Origin: Dyadobacter sp. CY343
Lineage (GTDB): Bacteria; Bacteroidota; Bacteroidia; Cytophagales; Spirosomataceae
Length of the DNA: 64,000 nt
Direction of reading: 5' to 3'
NCBI RefSeq assembly: GCF_021390335.1
Contig: NZ_JAJUXK010000001.1
Location: 744,001-808,000, forward strand
Shown here one piece after another: positions 9,218 to 16,260 of the stretch (positions within the stretch are counted from its first letter, which is position 1; each line of letters starts with the position of its first letter). The notes beneath the pieces were generated by a model. That model did no database searches, was not told where the DNA came from, and was given only the letters and a program-made list of their open reading frames with translations. The translations under genes and the position numbers were made by a program.

Positions 9218-9225
9218 TATCTTTG
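9218..9225 (+). promoter_or_regulatory. -7 element of the SRP RNA gene
   Basis: TATCTTTG matches TAnnTTTG perfectly and ends 5 bases before the first base of the RNA's closing stem, the right distance for a transcription start. A TTTTTG at 9197-9202 may serve as the -33 element although the 15-base spacer is short. Confidence 0.6.
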
Positions 9226-9230
9226 CACCC

Positions 9231-9328
9231 GGCAAATCGGAACTACCAGCTCCTTCCGAATCCCCCAGGTCCTGACGGAAGCAAGGGTAGGTGGTCGATG
9301 CGGTGAGATTCTCGGTTTGCCTTTTTTT
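9231..9328 (+). ncRNA. ffs: Signal recognition particle RNA (4.5S, small bacterial type)
   Basis: The universally conserved SRP helix-8 core is plain: CCCAGGTCC, a short loop, then GACGGAAGCAAGGGTAG (about 9263-9290), which holds the Ffh M-domain binding site. The ends close by GGCAAA (9231-9236) pairing with TTTGCC (9316-9321), followed by seven T residues (9322-9328) as terminator. The length of about 95 nt fits the E. coli-like hairpin form without an Alu domain. The RNA works with Ffh and FtsY in co-translational membrane targeting. Confidence 0.93.
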
Positions 9329-9361
9329 ATTTCCGCCCCCCTGGTGTTCCCCTTCTTTTTT

Positions 9362-9391
9362 TTTGCATTTGACCAGCGTTTTCTACTTTTG
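9362..9391 (+). promoter_or_regulatory. Promoter of the transaldolase-ftsE unit
   Basis: TTTG at 9362-9365, an 18-base spacer and TACTTTTG at 9384-9391 give a full -33/-7 pair, 29 bases before the start codon. Together with the T-run after the SRP RNA it separates the two transcripts. Confidence 0.65.
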
Positions 9392-9420
9392 TGGAATATT
9401 CTAACCAATAAATTCCCGTT

Positions 9421-10077
9421 ATGAAATTTTTTATTGACACTGCCAACCTGCATGAAATCCAGGAGGCACAGGCGCTTGGCGTTTTAGATGGCGTTACTAC
9501 AAACCCATCGTTGATGGCAAAAGAAGGAATTACCGGTAAGGATAATATCATGCGTCACTATAAGGCTATCTGCGATATTGTAGATGGAGACGTAAGTGCA
9601 GAAGTAATCTCGATCGATTTGGAAGGAATGATTCGTGAAGGTGAGGAACTTGTTGAGATCGACGATAAGATTGTGGTTAAAATTCCAATGACCAAAGAGG
9701 GTGTAAAAGCTCTGAAATATTTTTCAGGAAAAGGTGTGCGTACCAACTGTACATTGATCTTCTCTGCCGGTCAGGCACTACTTGCAGCTAAGGCAGGTGC
9801 GACTTACGTTTCACCATTCATTGGCCGTCTGGACGATATCTCAACTGACGGTATTGGATTGATTGAGCAAATACTTACTATATATAGAAATTACGGGTTT
9901 GATACACAGGTACTTGCGGCATCCGTTCGTCACCCAATGCACATTATTCAGTGCGCAGAAGTTGGTGCTGATGTAATGACAGGGCCGTTAAGCGCAATGG
10001 AAGCATTGTTGAAACACCCGCTGACAGATATTGGTCTTGAGAAGTTTCTTGCTGATTACAAAAAAGGTAATTCTTAA
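9421..10077 (+). CDS. Transaldolase / fructose-6-phosphate aldolase family (small type)
   Basis: A 218-residue TIM barrel of the TalC/FSA-like group (transaldolase subfamily 3B), which transfers dihydroxyacetone units in the pentose phosphate pathway. The N-terminus [13 protein letters not shown] and GVTTNPSL are family marks, and the Schiff-base lysine is Lys87 in VVKIPMT. Later stretches NCTLIFS and [11 protein letters not shown] fit too. Small-type enzymes of this kind in Bacteroidota usually act as transaldolases rather than FSA, but sequence alone does not settle it. ftsE follows after 24 bases. Confidence 0.92.
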   Translation: MKFFIDTANLHEIQEAQALGVLDGVTTNPSLMAKEGITGKDNIMRHYKAICDIVDGDVSAEVISIDLEGMIREGEELVEIDDKIVVKIPMTKEGVKALKYFSGKGVRTNCTLIFSAGQALLAAKAGATYVSPFIGRLDDISTDGIGLIEQILTIYRNYGFDTQVLAASVRHPMHIIQCAEVGADVMTGPLSAMEALLKHPLTDIGLEKFLADYKKGNS

Positions 10078-10101
10078 GATTATTGCTACTAAATAGAATC
10101 T

Positions 10102-10779
10102 ATGACTGAGTCGTCGGAGCCGATTATCGCACTGGAACAGGCGGATATTTATCAGGGTGACCGTCCTGTTTTAAATGATGTGAATTTCGAAATCAAAAAG
10201 GGTGAATTTGTCTACCTGATCGGGCGTACCGGCAGTGGAAAAAGTTCTCTGTTAAAAACGCTTTATGCAGATTTGTGGCTGCATACCGGCTCTGCAAAGG
10301 TGGCCGGCTACGAGCTCCATCATATCAAAAGAGCTGATATTCCCTTTCTCAGACGCAAGATTGGTATTGTGTTTCAGGATTTTCAGCTTCTCTCTGATCG
10401 TTCGGTTGAAGATAACCTCGCGTTTGTACTTCGTGCAACGGGCTGGGATCAGCAGGCGAAAATTTCGAAGAGAATTGCTGAGGTACTCATGCAGGTTGGG
10501 TTAGGAACCGCCCACAAACGGATGCCGCATCAGCTTTCCGGCGGAGAGCAGCAGCGCGTGGTAATAGCCCGTGCAATGCTGAACGAGCCGAAGATCCTCA
10601 TAGCGGACGAACCTACGGGTAACCTCGACCCCGAAGTTGGCGACCAGATCATTAATGTGTTCCGGACGATCAACAATGCCGGAACAGCAATTTTAATGGC
10701 GACCCACAACCACGATTTCATCAAAAGGTTTCCCGCCCGCGTATTGAAATGCGAAAATGGCAGCGTAACGATCAGTTAA
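10102..10779 (+). CDS. ftsE: FtsE-like cell division ABC ATPase
   Basis: A 225-residue single-domain ABC ATPase: Walker A GRTGSGKSS at 41-49, Q-loop Gln92, signature LSGGEQQR at 145-152, Walker B ILIADEP at 165-171. With FtsX, FtsE regulates peptidoglycan hydrolases at the division site; FtsE and LolD/MacB ATPases look alike, and the call rests on the length and the QGDRPVL...FVYLIGRTGSGKSS pattern usual in Bacteroidota FtsE. No ftsX partner is adjacent, which is common in this phylum. A strong terminator follows. Confidence 0.8.
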   Translation: MTESSEPIIALEQADIYQGDRPVLNDVNFEIKKGEFVYLIGRTGSGKSSLLKTLYADLWLHTGSAKVAGYELHHIKRADIPFLRRKIGIVFQDFQLLSDRSVEDNLAFVLRATGWDQQAKISKRIAEVLMQVGLGTAHKRMPHQLSGGEQQRVVIARAMLNEPKILIADEPTGNLDPEVGDQIINVFRTINNAGTAILMATHNHDFIKRFPARVLKCENGSVTIS

Positions 10780-10791
10780 TCGATTATTTAT

Positions 10792-10837
10792 AAAACAGAA
10801 AAAGCGAGTGCAGTGATGCGCTCGCTTTTTCTGTTTT
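10792..10837. terminator. Bidirectional terminator between ftsE and porX
   Basis: A perfect 17-bp stem (10792-10808 with 10821-10837) with a 12-base loop, flanked by A-rich 5' and T-rich 3' arm ends, lies between two convergent genes and can stop transcription from both sides. Confidence 0.88.
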
Positions 10838-10849
10838 GAAGAACTTGAC

Positions 10850-12415
10850 CTATTTCGAAGTCATATCAATCACAGGAATGATCATCTCTTCCAGCGAAAC
10901 TCCTCCGTGCTGGAAGGTATCGCGGTAGAGGTTCACATATTGGTTATAGTTATTCGGATAGGCGAAGAAATAATCCTCCTTGGTGAATACGTAAGACGTC
11001 GAAACGTGCGGTTTTGGAAGGAAAATCCGCTCAGGCTTGCGGCACACCATCAAGTGGTTATCATCAAAACCCAGGTTTTTTCCATGCTTATAACGCAGAT
11101 TCGTATTTGTCTCACGGTAGCCAATAATTTTCACAGGTTTTTGCACGCGGATCATACCGTGGTCGGTAGTCAATATCAGCCTGCATTTCTTTTCTGCTAC
11201 CTTTTTTATAAAATCCAGAAGCGGCGAATGCTGGAACCAGGACTTGGTAATAGACCGGTACGCGGCTTCGTCCGGCGCAAGTTCTTTGATCATCTGAACA
11301 TCGGTCCTTGCGTGTGAAAGCATATCCACGAAATTGTAGACCACTACATTCAGCTGGTTGTTCAGCATATTACTGAAATTATCGATCAGCGCTTTTCCCT
11401 GGTTTGTATTTAATATCTTGTGGTAAGAAAACTTGATATTGAAGTGGTTCATTTCCAGCTGTTTTTGCAGGAAATCCTGTTCGTGGTTGTTCAAACCTTC
11501 TTCACCATCCGGCGTGTTTTCATCGCTTACCCACCACTGCGGATGTTTCCGCTCCATTTCGCTAGGCATTAAGCCTGAGAATATCGCATTTCGCGCATAG
11601 CCAGTTGTAGTCGGAAGGATCGAGTAATAGGAAGACTCTTCTTCAATATTAAAATACTCCTGCAAGATCGGCTGGATCATTTTCCACTGATCATAACGGA
11701 AATTATCTATCAAAAGGAAGAACACCGGATCATCGGAGCCTTTCAGATGCGGGAACACTTTCTGTTTCATCAACTGATGCGACAGGATTGGCTTGTCTGA
11801 CCTTGGGTCGTTCAACCAGTCTTCATATTCTTCTTCAATAAACTTGCAGAAATTGGCATTCGCCTCACTTTTCTGCATACTGAAAACTTCTGACATTCCC
11901 TGATCCTCAGAACTTTCCAGCTCCAATTCCCAGTAAATGAGTTTTTTGTAAATATCAGCCCATTCTTCGTGACCAATGCGGTCTTGGTACTGCATAGCCA
12001 GACTTCTGAATTCCTGCTGATAACTCAAAGTCGTTTTTTCAGTCACCAGCCTTTTATTGTCGAGTATCTTTTTAACAGACAATAGAATCTGGTTTGGATT
12101 CAAAGGTTTGATCAGGTAATCATCTATTTTAGAGCCAATTGCGTCTTCCATGATGTGCTCTTCCTCACTTTTGGTAATCATCACCACCGGAAGGTTGGGT
12201 TGCTGCTGCTTGATCTGCGCCAGCGTTTCCAGGCCCGTCATTCCGGGCATCATTTCATCCAGGAAAACAATGTCAAAACGATCATTTTCAATACGATCCA
12301 GTGCGTCGGCACCGCTGTTGACAGGAGTTACATTATAACCCTTGTTCGTAAGGAACATGATATGTGGTTTAAGAAGGTCTATTTCATCGTCGGCCCAGAG
12401 AATGTTATATTGCAT
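10850..12415 (-). CDS. porX: PorX: response regulator with PglZ phosphatase-like effector domain
   Basis: A 521-residue protein with a CheY-like receiver domain (1-125; acidic pair Asp9/Asp10, phospho-acceptor Asp53 in VFLDEMMPG, Thr81, Lys103) joined by a helical linker to a PglZ / alkaline-phosphatase-superfamily domain (about 200-521; FFLLIDNFRYDQW, and LILTTDHGM with metal-ligand Asp and His). This is the architecture of PorX, which with the kinase PorY controls type IX secretion genes in Porphyromonas and gliding Bacteroidota. No porY or por/gld structural gene is in the window, so it is an orphan here. Confidence 0.9.
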   Translation of the reverse strand: MQYNILWADDEIDLLKPHIMFLTNKGYNVTPVNSGADALDRIENDRFDIVFLDEMMPGMTGLETLAQIKQQQPNLPVVMITKSEEEHIMEDAIGSKIDDYLIKPLNPNQILLSVKKILDNKRLVTEKTTLSYQQEFRSLAMQYQDRIGHEEWADIYKKLIYWELELESSEDQGMSEVFSMQKSEANANFCKFIEEEYEDWLNDPRSDKPILSHQLMKQKVFPHLKGSDDPVFFLLIDNFRYDQWKMIQPILQEYFNIEEESSYYSILPTTTGYARNAIFSGLMPSEMERKHPQWWVSDENTPDGEEGLNNHEQDFLQKQLEMNHFNIKFSYHKILNTNQGKALIDNFSNMLNNQLNVVVYNFVDMLSHARTDVQMIKELAPDEAAYRSITKSWFQHSPLLDFIKKVAEKKCRLILTTDHGMIRVQKPVKIIGYRETNTNLRYKHGKNLGFDDNHLMVCRKPERIFLPKPHVSTSYVFTKEDYFFAYPNNYNQYVNLYRDTFQHGGVSLEEMIIPVIDMTSK

Positions 12416-12588
12416 AAGCTTGTTTTTTCATTGATGGTTAAATGGAAATGCCTGTAAGGGTAACGCGGCATTTTCGAAGTGTGGTATAAAAATACCTGTT
12501 TTAACACTTTTTAAGACAATCACACCTTACCCTATACGTTGCCTCAGAAAGCTAAAAAATGCATACCACTTATGTAGATTTGACTTGG

Positions 12589-13326
12589 CTACAAGAACTT
12601 TTTAGTCACCCGGTCAAGGTCGTCGGGGGTGTCCACACCATGTGAATCGTCGGAAGTTATTACTGCTTTAATTGCGTAACCGTTTTCAAGCCAGCGCAGT
12701 TGTTCAAGGGCTTCCGCCTTTTCCAATGCAGATACGGGCAGCTTTGTGATTTCCGCCAGAACGTCTGTCCGGTAAGCGTAAATTCCAATATGTTTGTAGA
12801 AAGTATGTGTATTAAGCCACTGCTCTTTTTCCGCATTTCTTAAATAAGGAATTGTCTGCCGGCTGAAATACATGACCTCGTTTTTTTTGTTTAAAACTGC
12901 TTTTGGCACATTGGGGTTAAAGAGAATATCTTCCTGATCAATGACTTTTACCAGCGTCGCCAACTCCGTTTTCTGATCAAGCACCTGAGCCAGGTGATCG
13001 ATAGGTTCAGGACTGATAAAAGGTTCATCTCCCTGAATATTAATAACATAGTCGAAAGTTCCTTCTATTTTAAGCAAAGCTTCATAGCATCTGTCAGTGC
13101 CGCTCTGGTGGTCTGGAGATGTCATTACTACTAATCCTCCAAAACCTTTTACGTGCTCCTGTATCCGCTCGTCGTCGGTAGCTACCACCACCCGATCAAG
13201 TTTTGTAGCTTTCGATGATTGTTCGTAAACTCTCTGGATCATACTTTTACCCCCGATGTCCACAAGCGCCTTTGCCGGAAAACGGGTAGAAGCGTAGCGG
13301 GCAGGGATTATTCCTAATATTCGCAC
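12589..13326 (-). CDS. kdsB: 3-deoxy-manno-octulosonate cytidylyltransferase
   Basis: KdsB activates Kdo as CMP-Kdo for lipopolysaccharide inner-core assembly. The protein begins with VRILGIIPARYASTRFPAKAL, the nucleotide-binding start of the family, and carries NIQGDEPFI and the closing GVDTPDDLDRV. GTG at 13326 is chosen as start: it gives 245 residues, the normal length, whereas an ATG at 13386 would add 20 unrelated residues and overlap the divergent neighbour. Presence of Kdo synthesis indicates an LPS-bearing cell. Confidence 0.94.
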   Translation of the reverse strand: MRILGIIPARYASTRFPAKALVDIGGKSMIQRVYEQSSKATKLDRVVVATDDERIQEHVKGFGGLVVMTSPDHQSGTDRCYEALLKIEGTFDYVINIQGDEPFISPEPIDHLAQVLDQKTELATLVKVIDQEDILFNPNVPKAVLNKKNEVMYFSRQTIPYLRNAEKEQWLNTHTFYKHIGIYAYRTDVLAEITKLPVSALEKAEALEQLRWLENGYAIKAVITSDDSHGVDTPDDLDRVTKKFL

Positions 13327-13380
13327 GAGGTCGTTGTTTGTTTGGTAACTTTCTATTTTGACCCAAAATAAAGCTAAAAA

Positions 13381-14169
13381 TTGCAAAAACTCTTTTCATA
13401 TACCTTTTCCCAGCACATCTGGCGAATTATCCCTGACGCAAATCCGGGTAGCGGCCAATGGGCTATTGAGCTGCGTGATACGGAGAAAAAAATTGCGTCA
13501 GTCGCTATTCTGGATCTATCAAAAGAAGGGGTGATCTGGCAGGGTATCCCGGAAGGAATGGACTGGTGGGCATCCATGACCGCATTTTCAAACGGTACAT
13601 TCTTCCTGCATCATTACCGCTATCCCGACCTTCCCGAACCTACCGACTTGTCGGCTTTCTCGGCCCAAACGGGAGAGATCCTGTGGAGCTTGCCAAACTA
13701 TTTAATGGTGAGAGTAATCGACGATCATACTATCGAAGTTGCTACCAAAACGGCTGTGCTGTTTACTTATAAGCATTGCGATGTCCGCTCGGGCTCAATT
13801 TCTGCACAGTCAGAAAGTCAGCCGCAGCAGGAAAATCAAATAATTTTGACGGAGCCTGTTCGTTACAAGAAAGGAAACAGCTTTTTTGATAAGCTGGCTT
13901 CTTTTATCAGCAAGGAAACCGGAGGGCACGAACCCATCAGTATTGATTATTTGGAGAAGAGACCCTATATTATCTTTTCTTATTATATTTACCATCAGGA
14001 TAAAACAGCGCAATATCTTCTGATCGTGACGGATCGGGGGGAATCTGTTCTTCACGAAAAGCTATCTGAAGAACGCGCCGGCATAGGTCGTTCCACCATG
14101 CTATTAAAAGCTTCAACGCTGGTTTATCTGAGAAACAACAATGAGTTTTCGAGTTTAACGCTTTCATAA
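13381..14169 (+). CDS. DUF4905-type protein of unknown function
   Basis: A 262-residue protein without signal peptide or membrane segments. It has a beta-rich make-up with repeated W-containing turns (HIWRIIP, GVIWQGIP, MDWWASMT, ILWSLPN), suggesting a beta-propeller-like or WD-like fold; it resembles the DUF4905 family found in Cytophagales. The start is TTG at 13381, and kdsB begins 54 bases away on the other strand. The gene is the first of four closely packed genes (next start 3 bases after its stop), the second of which encodes a cell-wall binding protein. No function can be given. Confidence 0.6.
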   Translation: MQKLFSYTFSQHIWRIIPDANPGSGQWAIELRDTEKKIASVAILDLSKEGVIWQGIPEGMDWWASMTAFSNGTFFLHHYRYPDLPEPTDLSAFSAQTGEILWSLPNYLMVRVIDDHTIEVATKTAVLFTYKHCDVRSGSISAQSESQPQQENQIILTEPVRYKKGNSFFDKLASFISKETGGHEPISIDYLEKRPYIIFSYYIYHQDKTAQYLLIVTDRGESVLHEKLSEERAGIGRSTMLLKASTLVYLRNNNEFSSLTLS

Positions 14170-14172
14170 TAA

Positions 14173-15186
14173 ATGAAATACATTTTTTGCCTGACTTTGG
14201 TGGCAGGTATCTTATCTGGAATGGTCGGTGCCCGGGCAGCGGGATTTAATGCAGTGGATTCGGTGGGTATTGAGAGAGCGGGAGGGAAGATTTTTGTCAT
14301 ACATCAGGTCAATCCGGGGCAGACTATGTTTGCGGTGGTTCGCCAGTATGGTACTACAATCCAGGCGCTTCGTGAAGCCAACCCCGGGATGAGTGATCAG
14401 ATCCAGTCCGGTCAGACGATTCGTGTTCCCTACACGAAAATGACAAAAAAGGAAGTTAAGAAAGAGGAGCGCGAAGCGAAGAGGGAGGAAAAGAAAGAAG
14501 CCCAGGCAGCTGAGGCGAAAGAAACGAAACCTGCCGATCCTGCGCCTGCTACAACCCCAACTCCTGCTACCACTTCCGCACCAACTGCCGGAGCTGCCGT
14601 TTCGGTGTCCACAAATGGAAAGCATATCGTTGCACCGGGAGAAACTTTGTACCGCGTCGCAGTCAAATATGGTGTTTTGATGGCCGATTTGCGTAAGTGG
14701 AATAATTTGGCAGATGATAATTTGAAGGATGGTCAGGAATTAATCGTAGGTGAAAAAGGTACAGAAAAGCCAGCTCCTGCGGTAACTGCGCCGGTTGCAC
14801 CAAAAGTTACCACGACCACTGTTGTTAAAGACTCGGTAAAAGCCAAAGCTGTTGTACCTGAGAAAGTTGTGAAGCCCGTTGAAGAGGTAGTGGAAGCGCC
14901 GAAAGTTGTAAGAGGTAAGAAAAAATCGGAATCCGGCCTGGCAGAAGTGATCGAAACGGACGAAAGTACCAGCAAGTTTTTGGGGCTTCACCGCACTGCG
15001 CCGGTGGGAGCATTGGTAGAAGTTTTGAATGAATATAATCAGGAAAAAATTATCGTAAGAATCATTGGAAGGATTCCTGACACGAGTGTGAATGATGATA
15101 TTGTGATCAAATTGTCTTCCCGCGCATTCGAAAAGGTTTCCCCCAATAGTAAGCGTTTCCGGGCGGTTGTGAGTTACCTGGAATAA
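14173..15186 (+). CDS. Secreted LysM protein with C-terminal RlpA-like barrel
   Basis: A 337-residue exported protein: signal peptide (1-23), LysM 1 (about 41-86, FVIHQVNPGQTMFAV), a highly charged Glu/Lys linker (91-118), a Pro/Ala/Thr linker, LysM 2 (about 150-193, HIVAPGETLYRVA), a second low-complexity linker, and a C-terminal domain (about 255-337) with GALVEVLNEYNQEKIIVRIIGRIPD and IKLSSRAFEKV, the pattern of an RlpA-like double-psi beta-barrel. LysM modules bind peptidoglycan glycan; the barrel lacks the usual catalytic Asp in DRGP (here GRIPD), so lytic activity is doubtful. It probably sits in the periplasm on the wall. Confidence 0.85.
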   Translation: MKYIFCLTLVAGILSGMVGARAAGFNAVDSVGIERAGGKIFVIHQVNPGQTMFAVVRQYGTTIQALREANPGMSDQIQSGQTIRVPYTKMTKKEVKKEEREAKREEKKEAQAAEAKETKPADPAPATTPTPATTSAPTAGAAVSVSTNGKHIVAPGETLYRVAVKYGVLMADLRKWNNLADDNLKDGQELIVGEKGTEKPAPAVTAPVAPKVTTTTVVKDSVKAKAVVPEKVVKPVEEVVEAPKVVRGKKKSESGLAEVIETDESTSKFLGLHRTAPVGALVEVLNEYNQEKIIVRIIGRIPDTSVNDDIVIKLSSRAFEKVSPNSKRFRAVVSYLE

Positions 15187-15205
15187 TTTTGTTAGTAAGA
15201 TTGCT

Positions 15206-15418
15206 ATGAAACATTCACCGGAATTTCGTTCTAAAAGAGAAGAAGAGAGAGCTGCACTGAAAAAAACAGCCGGCTACAAGGTTTGGAGTGTGATGTTCAC
15301 GATACTGTATCCTTTCGTCGCTGTTTTTACCTTCGTATTCTCAGCAATTGTCATGTTTTTTTCGGGTATCTCAAGAGTTGTGGCTTACCTGTTTGGAGGT
15401 AGCCATGCCGAGCGCTGA
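15206..15418 (+). CDS. Small membrane protein of unknown function
   Basis: A 70-residue protein with a positively charged N-terminal helix (RSKREEERAALKK) and two overlapping hydrophobic stretches (about 25-50 and 52-64). Start and stop fit between the LysM gene (19 bases upstream) and the next gene, whose start codon lies inside its last 14 bases. The compact spacing in one strand argues that it is real. No family recognised. Confidence 0.62.
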   Translation: MKHSPEFRSKREEERAALKKTAGYKVWSVMFTILYPFVAVFTFVFSAIVMFFSGISRVVAYLFGGSHAER

Positions 15419-16199
15419 TTCTCCCGTTCCTTCCTATATTTTTGATCTGTTGGAGGAAAAAGTGGCGCAGTACAACAAGCCCGACTTCATTCCTTTCGAC
15501 CCGATCAGCATTCCCCACCGATTTTCAATCAAGCAGGATATTGAGATAATGGGATTCTGGGCAGCTATTCTAGCCTGGGGCCAGCGCAAGACGATTATCA
15601 ATAAGTGTATTGAACTCGCCTCGCTCATGGACAATGCACCTTATGATTTTGTGAAGAACCATACGGACAATGATTTAAAGCCCTTTCTCAATTTCAAGCA
15701 CCGGACCTTCAATGCGACGGACACCCTCTATTTCCTGCATTTCTTCCAAAACTATTACAGAAGTCACGATTCGCTGGAATATGCATTCAGCAGCCATTTG
15801 TCAAATGATAGTGAGACAATTGAAAACGCATTAATAGGTTTTCATAACCTGTTTAGTGATTCAGAAAATTTCCCCACCCGAACCAAAAAACACATCGCGA
15901 CGCCAGTCCGCAAATCCTCCTGCAAAAGGTTGAATATGTTCCTGCGCTGGATGGTGCGTAATGATGATAAAGGAGTAGATTTCGGAATCTGGAATAGCAT
16001 TTCCCCAGCCCAGTTGGTATGTCCCTGCGACGTACATGTAGACCGTGTTTCCCGCCTGCTCGGCCTGATCAAACGCCCCGTCACCGACTGGCAAACCGCC
16101 CTCGAACTAACTGCCTCACTTAAATTACTGGATGGTTCAGACCCCGTCAAATACGATTTCGCGCTATTTGGATTAGGTATTGAAGGGTTTGCGAAGTAG
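15405..16199 (+). CDS. TIGR02757 / DUF2400 family protein
   Basis: About 264 residues matching the TIGR02757 family by GFWAAILAWGQRKTIINK, FKHRTFNATDTLYFLHF, RLNMFLRWMVRNDD and CDVHVDRVSRLLGL. The helical pattern is like the helix-hairpin-helix DNA glycosylase fold, but no catalytic role has been shown. ATG at 15405 is chosen because GGAGG (15395-15399) stands 5 bases before it, one of the few good Shine-Dalgarno sites here; an upstream ATG at 15348 would read through the previous gene. A bidirectional terminator follows. Confidence 0.85.
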   Translation: MPSADSPVPSYIFDLLEEKVAQYNKPDFIPFDPISIPHRFSIKQDIEIMGFWAAILAWGQRKTIINKCIELASLMDNAPYDFVKNHTDNDLKPFLNFKHRTFNATDTLYFLHFFQNYYRSHDSLEYAFSSHLSNDSETIENALIGFHNLFSDSENFPTRTKKHIATPVRKSSCKRLNMFLRWMVRNDDKGVDFGIWNSISPAQLVCPCDVHVDRVSRLLGLIKRPVTDWQTALELTASLKLLDGSDPVKYDFALFGLGIEGFAK

Positions 16200-16206
16200 C
16201 ACAAAA

Positions 16207-16249
16207 AAAGTGCGGACCTCTATCAGAAGCCCGCACTTTGCTTTTTTTT
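16207..16249. terminator. Terminator between convergent TIGR02757 and ThuA genes
   Basis: AAAGTGCGG (16207-16215) pairs with CCGCACTTT (16231-16239), followed by eight T residues at 16242-16249 and preceded by an A-run, so it can act in both directions. Confidence 0.82.
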
Positions 16250-16260
16250 ATATTAACTCT

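Noticed and set aside
12575..12582. Perfect plus-strand -7 element TAGATTTG
   Set aside because: It points into the 3' end of kdsB and no gene follows on that strand; the 28-codon frame starting at 12559 begins upstream of it and only covers the reverse of kdsB. Treated as chance.
13327..13386. Longer kdsB start at ATG 13386
   Set aside because: The added 20 residues do not match the family and would overlap the start of the divergent DUF4905 gene.
14212..14975. Several frames antisense to the LysM protein linkers
   Set aside because: They arise from low-complexity Pro/Ala/Thr and Lys/Glu codons of the real gene and read as Ser/Gly/Arg/Phe-rich runs.
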